A DNA stretch of 64,000 bases from Begonia masoniana (lineage: Eukaryota > Streptophyta > Magnoliopsida > Cucurbitales > Begoniaceae). Numbering within the stretch: position 1 is the stretch's first letter; each line of letters begins with the position of its first letter. Shown here in pieces: positions 22,278-33,559 of the stretch. The stretch covers positions 17,917,261 through 17,981,260 of the forward strand of contig CM039509.1 in assembly GCA_022432975.1 (NCBI GenBank), read 5' to 3'. The position numbers and the translations under genes are program-made. Under the pieces are notes generated by a model. That model did no database searches, was not told the DNA's origin, and worked only from the letters and a program-made list of their open reading frames with translations.

Positions 22278-22864
22278 GTAAGTTCTCGTGATTCTTTTCT
22301 GGCCGATTGGCCTACACCGTACATCGAAGTCGTTTCGAGGAGTTTGGTGACGAACTAGTTTATATTGCTTTGGTTGGGTAGTTAGGTTTAATTGTTTTGT
22401 AGTTTATGTTTTACCGTCTTGATGGTATGTATGCTGAGTGTTTAAATTCTGTTATGAACTGTTCATGCATCACGTGTTTTAAAGAAAGAGCATGAAAATG
22501 AATTTCTACACGATGTTTTTAAAGAAAATGGTAATGCGGCCTGGAGAGGGGCTATTAATCTATTGTGTAGGCACGAAGGGGTCTGTCACAATACCGCATT
22601 TAACACATACTCATACAGTTATAGGTCACGCGAGATGGGGTTCAGGCACGGCTGTACGTGTTGTAAGCGTGTACCGCCCTCTTCTAGCTGGAAAGAGTAG
22701 TCCGACCGCTGGATGTGCTCTCTCCGGTTAGGAGGCTGAGATCTCGGTGACACCCACAGAGTAAAGAAAATGCTGCATGATTTCTGAACTCACACGCATA
22801 GCATATAGTTGCATTTATGAGGGCTTGCTGAGATTTTTATCTCATAGTGTATTGTATGGTGTAG

Positions 22865-22914
22865 GTGATTACGAGGATACAGGTGAGGATGAGATTCCTC
22901 CTCCTGGGGCATGA
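22865..22914 (+). other. Candidate LTR exon 3 (B 5' LTR), acidic tail
   Basis: It follows GGTGTAG and reads GDYEDTGEDEIPPPGA then TGA. The 3' LTR copy (29999-30048) ends PPPEA, as in D. Confidence 0.5.
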
Positions 22915-23305
22915 GTCCAGTTGACAAGGGATGGCTGTGGTGGTGTGCTGGCGCAGTCGAGGCTTACCGACCCGTGGGGACAGTATGTATAGATTTTGAG
23001 GGTTTGGGACATTTTGGGCTGATGTTTATATAGAAATATTTTTAGGTTGTTTGATTCTGGATAGTTGATAGGTATATATGTATATGTTGATGTTTTGGAA
23101 ATTGTTTATAATGGTTTGAAAAGTCTTTCATTGAATGTATTTTGGAACTGCATGGTGATTGAAAACAGGAGGATTTGTTTAGGTTTTAAACGTATCCATG
23201 CCGTTCGTTTTCATGAAAATGTTCTTAGTTTTAAATTGTGTTTCGAGTCGTTTATTGGGTGAACGGTGAAGTGTGAAAAGAATGAGGAAAGGAAACAGGG
23301 CAGTG

Positions 23306-23492
23306 GGCTTGGCGAATAGTCGCCAAGCCTGGCGATTGAATCGCCTCCCTCTGGAAAAATCCAGAGGGAGTGGCGATTGCTCGCCACAAACTGTGGTGAG
23401 CAATCGCCACAGGCGACTGCAACAGCCGATTATTCGCCTGTTGCAATCGCCTAGGGGCGATTATTTGCCCCATTTATGGGCGAATAATCGCC
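23306..23492 (+). other. Cluster of six consecutive hairpins in the B 5' LTR
   Basis: Inverted repeats in order: 23306-23315 with 23320-23329 (10 bp, perfect); 23331-23337 with 23339-23345 (7 bp); 23345-23355 with 23360-23370 (11 bp, loop AAAA); 23371-23388 with 23392-23409 (18 bp, one mismatch); 23412-23425 with 23438-23451 (14 bp, one mismatch); 23456-23470 with 23478-23492 (15 bp, one mismatch). The copy in the 3' LTR is at 30440-30627. Confidence 0.85.
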
Positions 23493-23726
23493 TCTCTATT
23501 GTTTTTATTTTTTTAAAAATTGTTTTAATTTAATTAATTTAAGTTTTTATTAAATAGTTTTAAGTTTTAATTTGTTTTAAAAAGTTATAATTAAATTCCG
23601 ATTTCGATTCTGGTTTCGATTTCAGTTTAGGTTCCGCTTAGAGTTTATTTAAAGTATAGGGATGAGTTTGAAAAAAAAAATATATAGTACGGTAATTGGG
23701 TACAGTATTAGGGTCGTGACAATTTA

Positions 23727-23740
23727 TGGTATCAGAGCCC
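23727..23740 (+). other. Element B primer-binding site
   Basis: TGGTATCAGAGCCC, five bases after the 5' LTR, matches the complement of the 3' end of plant initiator Met tRNA. Confidence 0.85.
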
Positions 23741-23888
23741 CCGGGTTTTATAATTGGTTCTGTAGACTGCTCGACTGCACAGCCACTACGCGGACATTCT
23801 TCATCAACTGTAAGTACGTTTATAGCTTTATTTGGTTTCTAGTTTCTTAGAATATTTGTTTTAACTTTTGTATAGGAATTTTATAAAT

Positions 23889-24922
23889 ATGGTGCGTCCA
23901 CGAAATGATCGAGATGACCGAAATGACACGATCGATACTCTCAAGGATTTTATCGCCCAGCAGTCTCAACATATGGAGCGTCAGGCTCAGCAAATGGAGA
24001 GACAGTCTCAACAGCTTGGTACCATGATAGACCGAGAGGGCATTAGAGCTCGAGAGACAGCTGCTTCTGGTAACCGTGGGATGGAGAGATTTCAGAAGCT
24101 CCAGCCCCCTATCTTTAACGGACAGTCTACGGATCCCTCTTCAGCCGAGGAGTGAATTCGCACTATGGAGGACATGCTGGCGTATGCTAGCATAGAGGAT
24201 GGAGAGAAGGTTGCATTGGTGACCTATCATTTGGCACTGGACGCTCGATTTTGGTGGGATTCCATCAAGACGACCACCGATGTGACGGTTATGGGATGGG
24301 AGCGATTCAGAGAGTTGTTTTACGACAAGTACTTCAGCCATACCGTACGAGAGGCGAAAATGGTTGAGTTTATGCAGTTACGACAGGTCAGTTCTATTGC
24401 CGAGTATGTGAGGAAGTTCGAAGCCCTTTCTCGATTCGCGCCACGACAGGTCAGCGTAAACGAGGACAAGGTACGCCGGTTCTTACAGGGACTTAGCCAG
24501 CAGTTTCGGATGTGCCTTACCATATCAGGGGTACGAAATGTATTCTATGATGAGATAGTGGCTAGAGCTCTTGATATTGAGGTCGTTGATCAGAGTTCTG
24601 TCAAGCCGAGGGAGCCAGCTAAGGTCTTCTTTCGAGAGATTCACCCTCAGATCAGGGGCAAGGGCTGGCAACCTAGGGCACAGCCTCAGCAACAACAACA
24701 GAGGGGAGTTAAAAGGCCTCTTGAGGGAGGCAACGACCGAGGGAAGGGGAAGCAAGTACAATGGGCATCTCATATACCTATTTGCCCTAAGTGTCTGAAG
24801 GAGCACAGTGACCAGTGTAGAGTGGGCACATATGTGTGTTATCGTTGTGGAGATGCGGGCCATTTCGTCAGAGATTGTCCTAAGCCGGGCCGAGATCAGT
24901 CAGGCAGTGATCAGAGGAGATT
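23889..24922 (+). pseudogene. gag: Element B gag, one premature stop
   Basis: It starts at ATG 23889 (MVRPRNDRDD) with a Q- and R-rich N-terminal coil (HMERQAQQMERQSQQ). A TGA at 24153-24155 replaces the Trp that starts the capsid motif (EEWIRTMEDML in relatives), and the same frame continues from there. The capsid has FWWDSIKTTTDV and YDKYFS, and a CCHC knuckle CYRCGDAGHFVRDC lies near 24837-24880. A frameshift near 24905-24925 separates gag from the protease. It is closest to the intact gag of element D in the N-terminal part. Confidence 0.87.
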
Positions 24923-26422
24923 ATGCCGAGGATCTTCGCATTTATCGAACCTGGTGATGTTGATAACGAGGATCAACCTGTCGTGATAGCAGGTACTATA
25001 TTGGTTTCTGGTGTTCCTGTATTTTCTTTATTAGACACGGGGGCTACGCATTCCTTTGTTTCTATCGCTTGTGTGTCTAGATTGAGGCTTGCGCCTGAGT
25101 TAGCGGAATGCGAGTATAGTGTGATGCTACCTTCAGGAGAGCGTATGCAGTCAGGTAGTGTAGTTCAGGGCAATATTATCTCGATTGGGGACAGAACCCT
25201 CTATGCTCGCCTTATTGTTATGGGCATAGAACACTATGATCTGATCTTAGGGATAGACTGGCTAGCACAGCACTTCGCCACCATCGATTGTCGATCCGGG
25301 ATTGTGACCTTTCGACCCCCGAGTAAAGCCGAGTTTTCTTATCAGGCGATGAGCAGATTGAGTAGCTCGCCTATTTCTTATTCCATGAAGGTCAACGAGC
25401 AGTTTAAAGGTGCGTGATCTATTTATTTGGCCTCTGTATTTGATTGTCAGTTGCTCAGTGGAGAAAAGCCGAGCGACATTCCTATTGTCAGAGAGTTCTC
25501 TGTGATCTTTCTTGATGATCTTCTCGGGTTACCACCAGACCGGGAGATCGAATTCACTATTGATGTCTATCCAAACTACACGCCGAGGTTTAAGAACCCG
25601 TATCGGTTGGCACCAGCTGAGTTGAGGGAACTGAGGACTCAGCTTGACGAGCTGTTAGAGAAGGGTTTTATTCGACCCAGTGTTTCACCCTGGGGTGCTC
25701 CCGTTCTGTTTGTTAAGAAGAAAGACGGGACCCTCAGGATGTGCATCGATTACAGAGAGCTGAATAAACTTACAGTGAAGAATAAATATCCGTTGCCTCG
25801 GATCGATGATTTATTTGATCAGCTGCAAGGTGCCCGAGTATTTTTGAGGATTGATCTACGCTCGGGTTACAATCAGCTGAAGGTCCGGAAGGATGATATA
25901 CCGAAGACGGCATTCCGAACGAGGTATGGGCATTATGAGTTCCTTGTCATGTCTTTTGGACTTACTAATTCCCCTGCAGCGTTTATGGATTTGATGAACC
26001 GTGTCTTCAAGGAGTATCTGGACAAGTTCGTGGTGGTTTTCATCGACGACATTCTGATCTACTCTAAGACGAAGGAAGAACACGAGGAGCACTTGAGAAT
26101 AGTTTTGAGGATTTTATGCCAACACCAGTTCTATCCAAAGTTCTCTAAGTGCGAGTTCTGGCTGGATCGAGTCAGTTTTCTTGGCCACATTATATCAGAA
26201 GAAGGGGTTTCTGTGGATCCGAGCAAAATTCAGGCGGTCAGAGATTGGCCACAGCCGAAGAACGTACGAGAGGTGCGTGGATTTCTCGGATTAGCTGGCT
26301 ATTATCGAAAATTCATAGAGGGATTTTCGAAGATCGCACTTCCTCTTTCATGATTGACACGGAAGAACGAGAGATTTATATGGTCGCCTGCTTGTGATGA
26401 TAGTTTTATGGAGTTAAGTAGA
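24923..26422 (+). pseudogene. pol: Element B protease and reverse transcriptase, broken
   Basis: The protease motif LLDTGATHSF has DTG at 25034-25042 and the ILGIDWL region follows. A TGA at 25415-25417 interrupts it in frame. RT runs through [24 protein letters not shown] and the catalytic [11 protein letters not shown] (about 26036-26060) to the [10 protein letters not shown] region. A TGA follows at 26351-26353, then a frameshift near 26410. Confidence 0.87.
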
Positions 26423-26880
26423 GATTGACCACCGCTCCAGTATTGGCGTTACCTGTTGAAGGTGACAAGTTCAGTATATATTGTGACGCGTCTGGAGTGG
26501 GACTCGGTTGTGTATTGATGCAGGAGGGAAGAGTTATTGCATATGCTTCTCGGCAGTTGAAGCCGTACGAGCAGAATTACCCTACGCACGACCTTGAGTT
26601 GGCAGCTGTGGTCTTCGCACTGAAGATATGGAGACATTATTTATATAGGCAGCAGTGCGAGATATTTTCTGACCACAAGAGTTTGAAGTATTTATTTACG
26701 CAGAAGGAGCTGAATATGCGTCAGAGAAGGTGGCTTGAGTTCGTCAAAGACTACGATTTTGATATCAAGTACCATCTAGGAAAGGCGAACAAGGTTGCTG
26801 ATGCCTTGAGTAGAGTGCCTTCTGCAAGTCAGCCTTCATTAGCAGCGATGTCAGTACGCTGCGGTCTGAGATCGAGAGAT
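26423..26880 (+). pseudogene. pol: Element B RNase H and connection
   Basis: An open frame of about 150 codons carries [35 protein letters not shown] and ADALSR, the RNase H signature of this superfamily. A frameshift near 26860 separates it from the integrase frame. Confidence 0.85.
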
Positions 26881-28370
26881 TCGATGTGGAGATAGTGGCA
26901 GAGTTGTCCAGTATGCTCACTAACATTTCTCTCAGGCCAACTATTCTAGATCGTATACGTGAGGCTCAGCAGAATGATACGGAGTGTGAGGAGCTTCGAT
27001 CGAGCATGACATTGGGAGACTCATCGGATTTCCATTTATCGGAGGATGGTATTCTGAAGTTCAGGCATAGGTGGTACGTGCCTAACGACGAGGATCTGAA
27101 GAAAGAGATATTGGCCGAGGCGCATTCTTCGGCATATTCTGTACACCCGGGAAGTACTAAGATGTACCGGGACTTGAAGCAACACTTCTGGTGGCCGAAC
27201 ATGAAGAGAGAGGTTGCCAAGTACGTTGAGACCTGTTTAGTGTGTCAACAGGTGAAGGCAGAGCACCAGAGACCGGCCGGAACGTTATTGCCACTGCCGA
27301 TTCCGGAGTGGAAGTGGGAGCAGATCTCCATGGATTTCATTGTGGGGCTCCCGAGGACGACGAAGGGCCATGACGGCATATGAGTTATTGTGGACCGATT
27401 AACAAAGTCGGCCCACTTCTTATCTGTAAGAATGGCGTCTTCTATGGATCAGCTCGCAGAGCTCTATGTACAGGAGATTGTGAGATTGCACGGAGTGCCG
27501 GTTTCTATTGTCTCGGATCGAGATCCGAGGTTCACGTCGAAGTTCTGGAAGAGTCTGCACAAAGCTATGGGGACTCAGCTTAATTTCAGCACAGCATTTC
27601 ATCCTCAGACTGATGGTCAGACAGAGAGGACGAATCAGATTTTGGAGGATATGCTTAGAGCATGTGTGCTGGAGTTTCAGGGATCGTGAAGCAGGTATTT
27701 GCCACTGATCGAGTTCTCCTTTAACAACAGCTTCCAGGCTACCATTGGCATGGCTCCGTATGAGGCGTTGTGTGGTTGGAAATGTAGATCTCCACTATAT
27801 TGGGACAAGGTTGGCGAGGCCAGCATCGTTGGTCCTGAGATTCTACAGCAGACGGCAGAGAAGATTGCCATTATCTGACAACGCATAGAGGTAGCTCAGA
27901 GCAGACAGAAAAGCTATGCTGATAATAGACGGAAAGAGCTAGAGTTTGAAGAAGGTGACGAGGTCTACCTTAAAGTTTCTCCGTTCAAAGGCGTTACGAG
28001 ATTCGGAATGAGGGGTAAGTTGAACCCTCGTTATGTGGGGCCATTTCTTATTTTGAAGAGGATCGGGAAGTTGGCGTATAGACTGCAGCTTCCAGCTTCT
28101 ATGGAGGGTATCCACGATGTATTCCACGTATCTATGCTTCGGAGATGTCTACGTGATCCATCACATGCCGTGGAAGCTACAGAGATCTAGGTACAGCCTA
28201 CCTTGAGCTATGAGGAGAGGCCGGTACGCATTCTGGAGTCTTCCATTAAAGTCCTACGCAACAAAAAGATTCTGCTAGTCAAAGTCCTATGGCGGAACCA
28301 CGAGGTGGAAGAGGCTACGTGGGAGCGACAGCAGGATATGATGATTAAATATCCTGGGTTATTTGTATAG
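26881..28370 (+). pseudogene. pol: Element B integrase and chromodomain, broken
   Basis: The HHCC zinc module ([13 protein letters not shown] to CLVCQQVK) is followed by the catalytic core with MDFIVGLPRT, VSDRDPRF and RTNQILEDML. TGA codons replace Trp at 27381-27383 and 27687-27689, another TGA is near 27876 and a TAG is at 28188-28190. The chromodomain (EERPVRILE, LVKVLWRNH, VEEATWERQQ) is complete and ends at TAG 28368-28370. Confidence 0.87.
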
Positions 28371-28389
28371 TTAAATATTGTGGAAAAAA

Positions 28390-28410
28390 TTCTAAATAAG
28401 GTGGGTGGAA
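28390..28410 (+). other. Element B polypurine tract region
   Basis: AAATAAGGTGGGTGGAA directly precedes the 3' LTR start. Confidence 0.7.
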
Positions 28411-30862
28411 TGTAATACCCAGCTCGTACGGATTTTGGATTTAATATATTATATAAATATTTTATTATATATATGGCATTTTTGGTAAATATGTCAAATC
28501 AGGTCCGTTTTACGAAAAGAAAGTGTCATTACGATCCTAACGAATAATAGGAATTTTAAAGAATTTACGAGAATTTTTAGAATAATAACGCTATATTTCG
28601 AGTAATTAAGCTTCTCGTAATATGAACGACGTTTTAGTAAAAATAGTAAACGGGGTCCGTTTTACGAACGGAAAATTTTAAAAGCACCCAAATAATAAGT
28701 TGGAGTTATTGGCAAAATAAGGAAATTTAGAGAACCCGAATCGATGGACGATTAACGAAACGAATGACGAAACTTATATAAAATTAAGGGAAAGGGCAAT
28801 TTTGTAATTTATCAAATCAATTTTTAACTTAAAATGACAAACCTCTTTATTTCTTCTCCATTTTCACCCTTTTCTTCACGCAACTCCAGAGAGTTTCTCA
28901 CTTCCTCCCTCACGCGAACCGTCGACGTTTTCCTCCAATCCGATCTCCGTTCGCTCCGTTTTCTTCGTGCTTTCTCCTCCAATCGACGCTCTAGGTATGA
29001 ATCTATAGTTTTAGAACGTTTATTTTGAGTTTTACAGAGTTTGAACAATTAGGATTTCGTTAGGTTTTGTTTAAAAGTCGAGATTTAGGGCTCGAAATTG
29101 ATAGATTGTTATAGTTTACGAACGTATTGCACGTATTAAGCGTTATTGGAAGAAGTTAGGACGATTTAGGAGAAATGTTAAATTTGTAAATTTCAGGTTT
29201 TCGGAAAACTCGTAAATTGGATTTCGGGGTATCGAGCGTAGATTAATGGATTTAATGCCTCGATAAGTTAAGTTGGAACGTTAGGAAATTCCTTAGTTAA
29301 GGTTTTGTAAATTTGGACGATCGATAGCTTAAATTAGTTTTAACGTCGATATTGTGTTTTGCTTCAGACAAACAACGCTCGTGGACAGAGCTTGAGCTGC
29401 TTTGGACACGAGGTAAGTTCTCGTGATTCTTTTCTGGCCGATTGGCTTACACCGTACATCGAAGTCGTTTCAAGGAGTTTGGTGACACACTAGTTTATAT
29501 TGCTTTGGTTGGGTAGTTAGGTTTAATTGTTTTGTAGTTTATGTTTTACCGTCTTGATGGTATGTATGCTGAGTGTTTAAATTCTGTTATGAACTGTTCA
29601 TGCATACGTGTTTTAAAGAAAGAGCATGAAAATGAATTTCTACACGATGTTTTTAAAGAAAATGGTAATGCGGCCTGGAGAGGGGCTATTGATCTATTGT
29701 GTAGGCACGAAGGAGTCTGTCACAATACCGCATTTAACACATACTCATACAGTTATAGGTCACGCGAGATGGGGCTCAGGCACGGCTGTACATGTTGTAA
29801 GCGTGTACCCCCCTCTTCTAGCTGGAAAGAGTAGTCCGACCGCTGGATGTGCTCTCTCCGGTTAGGAGGCTGAGATCTCGGTGACACCCACAGTGTAAAG
29901 AAAATGCTGGATGATTTCTGAACTCACACGCATAGCATATAGTTGCATTTATGAGAGCTTGCTGAAATTTTTATCTCATAGTGTATTGTATGGTGTAGGT
30001 GATTACGAGGATACAGGTGAGGATGAGATTCCTCCTCCTGAGGCATGAGTCCAGTTGACGAGGGATGGCTGCGGTGGTGTGCTGGCGCAGTCGAGGCTTA
30101 CCGACCCGTTTGGACAGTATGTATAGATTTTGAGGGTTTGGGACATTTTGGGCTGATGTTTATATAGAAATATTTTTAGGTTGTTTGATTCTGGGTAGTT
30201 GATAGGTATATATGTATATGTTGATGTTTTGGAAATTGTTTATAATGGTTTGAAAAGTCTTTCATTGAATGTATTTTCGAACTGCGTGGTGATTGAAAAC
30301 AGGAGGATTTGTTTAGGTTTTAAACGTATCCATGCCGTTCGTTTTCATGAAAATGTTCTTAGTTTTAAAATGTGTTTCGAGTCGTTTATTGGGTGAACGG
30401 TGAAGTGTGAAAAGAATGAGGAAAGGAAACAGGGCAGTGGGCTTGGCGAATAGTCGCCAAGCCTGGCGATTGAATCGCCTCCCTCTGGAAAAATCCAGAG
30501 GGAGTGGCAATTGCTCGCCACAAACTGTGGTGAGCAATCGCCACAGGCGACTGCAGCAGCCGATTATTCGCCTGTTGCAATCGCCTAGGGGGCGATTATT
30601 CGCCCCATTTATGGGCGAATAATCGCCTCTCTATTGTTTTTATTTTTTTAAAAATTGTTTTAATTTAATTAATTTAAGTTTTTATTAAATAGTTTTAAGT
30701 TTTAATTTGTTTTAAAAAGTTATAATTCAATTCCGATTTCGATTCTGCTTTCGATTTCGATTTAGGTTCCGCTTAGAGTTTATTCAAAGTATAGGGGTGA
30801 GTTAAAAAAAATATATATATATATATAGTACGGTAATTGGGTACAGTATTAGGGTCGTGACA
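28411..30862 (+). repeat. Element B 3' LTR
   Basis: It runs from TGTAATACCCAGC to GGGTCGTGACA, repeating the exon-like parts (29368-29412, 29999-30048) and the hairpin cluster (30440-30627). Confidence 0.93.
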
Positions 30863-30867
30863 TTAAC

Positions 30868-31339
30868 CCTAAACATCACGAAACTAGCAAACAAATAAAC
30901 TAAAAAATCGTTTTCTATCTAAGATGATTACCTTAGACCGAAAAGCAGGAGGAAAATCAGAGAAGGAAGAAACTCCTTGCGGTTGTTTTCGTCAACCAAA
31001 AGAGAGAAGCAGAGAGGGAAATGAGAGAAAGCAGAGAGGGAAAAGTCTCACGTAGGAGGAAGAGAAGAAAATGGAATACATGGCTTGTCTTCTTCCACAA
31101 GTTTGCCAAGTGTCAATCATCCATTTGATTTCTCCCACCAATCTTAATTTCTTCCTAATTTGCCCTTCCATTGGTTTTTTACTTAACTTCTATTTAGTTC
31201 GTCGAATTGGTTTTACAAGCACTCTCATTCAATTGAACACTCCGACAATTTCATTAAAATAGTCATTGCATTAATATCAGAGTAATCCCGCTTAAGTATT
31301 CGGGGAAAATAATTACATGGAAAAATGCCGGGTGTTACA
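30868..31339 (-). repeat. Element C 3' LTR, part 2 (right of element B)
   Basis: It continues the C LTR after B: the sequence starting CCTAAACATCACGAAACTAG matches 45481 onward of the other LTR. On the minus strand the LTR start is TGTAACACCCGGC at 31339. Confidence 0.9.
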
Positions 31340-31378
31340 TTCCGCCCACCTTAACAAAATTTTGTCCCCAAAATTTGC

Positions 31379-32652
31379 CTAAGCGAATAGCTCAGGATAT
31401 TGGGCTCTAACATCCTTTTGTCTTTCCCACGTGGCTTCCTCCACATTATGATTGCGCCACAAAACTTTCACCAATGGGACTACCCTGTTGCGCAACACCT
31501 TGAGTGAAGTATCCAATATCTGTATGGGCATTTCTTCATATGTCAGCGTCGGCATGATATCAAAGTCCACATGTTCCACGATCTGGGTTGGATCTCGTAC
31601 ACACTTTCTCAGCATCAAAACGTGAAAAACATTGTGAACCTCATCCATAGACGCTGGCAACTGTAGTCTATAGGCCATGCTTCCCACCCGCTTCAGAATG
31701 GGAAAAGGGCCAATGAAATGTGGGATGAGCTTTCCTTTCTTACCGAATCTCATTACGCCCTTGAAAGGTGACACTTTCAGGAATACTTCATCACCCACAG
31801 CAAACTCTAAATCTCTTCTCCGATGGTCTGCATAGCTTTTCTGTCGACTCTGTGCAGCTTGGATTCTTTGCTTGATTGCAGTTATTACCTCAGACATTTG
31901 CTGTAGTATTTCCGGGCCGATAAGCTTGGTTTCCCCAACTTCATCCCAACACAATGGGGATCTACACTTCCTGCCGTAAAGAGCTTCATAAGGCGCCATG
32001 TCAATTGTAGCTTGATAGCTATTGTTGTAAGCAAACTCCACGAGTGGTAAATATCTACTCCAAGGAGCATGAAATTCCAGCACGCACGACCTTAGCATAT
32101 CCTCCAGTATTTGGATTGTTCTCTCAGATTGTCCGTCAGTCTGTGGATGAAATGCCGTGCTGAAATTCAACTTCGTACCCAAAGAGTTATGCAAACTTTT
32201 CCAAAACCTGGAAGTGAATCTGGGATCATGGTCTGAGACGATCGACACAGGAATGCCATGCAGTTTAATAATCTCGCTAATATACAGCTCCGCAACTGAT
32301 CCATGGAGTACGTCGTCTTCACAAGTAGGAAATGGGCCGACTTCGTCAATCTGTCTACTATGACCCAAATGCTATTATGGCCCTTAGCTGTTCTTGGAAG
32401 GCCAACGACAAAGTCCATTATGATGTTCTCCCATTTCCATTCGGGGATCGGGAGAGGCTGAAGTGTTCCACTTGGTCGTTGATGTTCAGCTTTGACCTGT
32501 TGACATATCATGCAAGACTCCACGTATTTGGCCACTTCATTCTTCATATTCGGCCACCAGAAGTGAAGTTTCAAATCCTGATACATCTTTGTGCTTCCAG
32601 GATGCACGGAGAAAGAAGATGAGTGGGCTTCTGACAAGATATGCTTCCGTAG
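31379..32652 (-). pseudogene. pol: Element C integrase and chromodomain, frameshifted
   Basis: On the minus strand the zinc module ([17 protein letters not shown]) and MDFVVGLPRT lie in one frame (32167-32637). A frameshift near 32300 follows in the SMDQ-AELYISEI region, and the second frame (31379-32368) carries VSDHDPRF, where relatives have VSDRDPRF, and RTIQILEDML. The chromodomain is complete (EEMPIQILD, LVKVLWRNH, VEEATWERQK) and ends at the stop at 31379. Confidence 0.86.
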
Positions 32653-33559
32653 CTATTCGTCTTTTGGAACATACCATCTGTTTTTGAACTTTAGTACCCC
32701 ATCTCCCGAATAACTGAAATCGGAAGAAGCGATTGGTATCTTGCTCACAATATCAGCCATCTCCTTTGAATTGGTCCTCTGGGCCTCCTTAATTCGGTCC
32801 AGAATGGTTGGCCGCAACGTTAGATTTGCCAGTACGGCCGATAGTTTAGAAACTACCTCAAGTTCAAACCTCTGAATTTCTGTCCTCAAAGGCAATGAGA
32901 TGGTAGCTAAGGCCCGTTGCATAGTAGACGGCATCCTACTCAATGCATCGGCTACCACATTGGCTTTCCCCAGGTGGTATTTAATCTCAACATCGTAATC
33001 TTTCATGAATTCTAACCACCGCCTTTGCCTCATATTCAACTCTTTCTGAGTAAAGATGTACTTCAAACTCTTGTGATCAGAAAACACCTCACATGATTGT
33101 CCATATAGGTGGTGTCTCCATACCTTCAGCGTAAATACAACCGCCGCCAACTCAAGGTCATGAGTATGGTAGTTTTGCTCGTGGTTTTTCATTTGTCGAG
33201 ATGCGTATGCCACTACTTTCCCTTCTTGCATTAATACACATCCCAAACCAATCTTGGATGCATCACAGTATACGCTAAATTTTCCATCCTCAATTGGCAA
33301 CACCAATAGAGGAGCAGTAGTCAGCCTTTGCTTGAGTGTCTGAAAGCTCACTTCACATGCTTCAGACCACCTGAACTTGATGTCCTTCTTTGTTAAGCTG
33401 GTCATAGGTTTTGCTATCACAGAAAAGTCTTTAATGAATTTCCTGTAATAACCAGCTAGTCCGATAAAGCTCCGTACTTCACTGGCATTCCTCGGTTTTG
33501 GCCAATCTTTCATGGCCTGAATCTTGGCCGGATCTACCTATACCCCTTCTGCAGACACA
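32653..33559 (-). pseudogene. pol: Element C RNase H and connection
   Basis: A 286-codon open frame on the minus strand (32653-33513) covers [43 protein letters not shown] and ADALSR. It is the longest uninterrupted pol piece in C. The frame opens after a TAG near the PAKI region. Confidence 0.86.

Larger units (their letters stand above)
21275..23721 (+). repeat. Element B 5' LTR
   Basis: It runs from TGTAATACCCGGCTCG to GGGTCGTGACA. A TATA-like stretch is at 21640-21648, so about 370 bp are U3-like and the rest would be transcribed. The leader has a donor-like TCTAG/GTATGA at 21859. Exon 2 is 22233-22277 and exon 3 is 22865-22914. A cluster of hairpins is at 23306-23492. Confidence 0.93.
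21275..30862 (+). mobile_element. Element B: nearly complete Ty3/gypsy chromovirus-type retrotransposon (9588 bp)
   Basis: A perfect duplication TTAAC flanks it (21270-21274 and 30863-30867). LTRs are 2447 bp (21275-23721) and 2452 bp (28411-30862) and differ at a few dozen positions. The internal region has an intact PBS, gag, PR, RT, RNaseH, IN, chromodomain and polypurine tract in + orientation. Several stops and frameshifts make it non-autonomous today. It sits in the 3' LTR of C. Confidence 0.95.
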
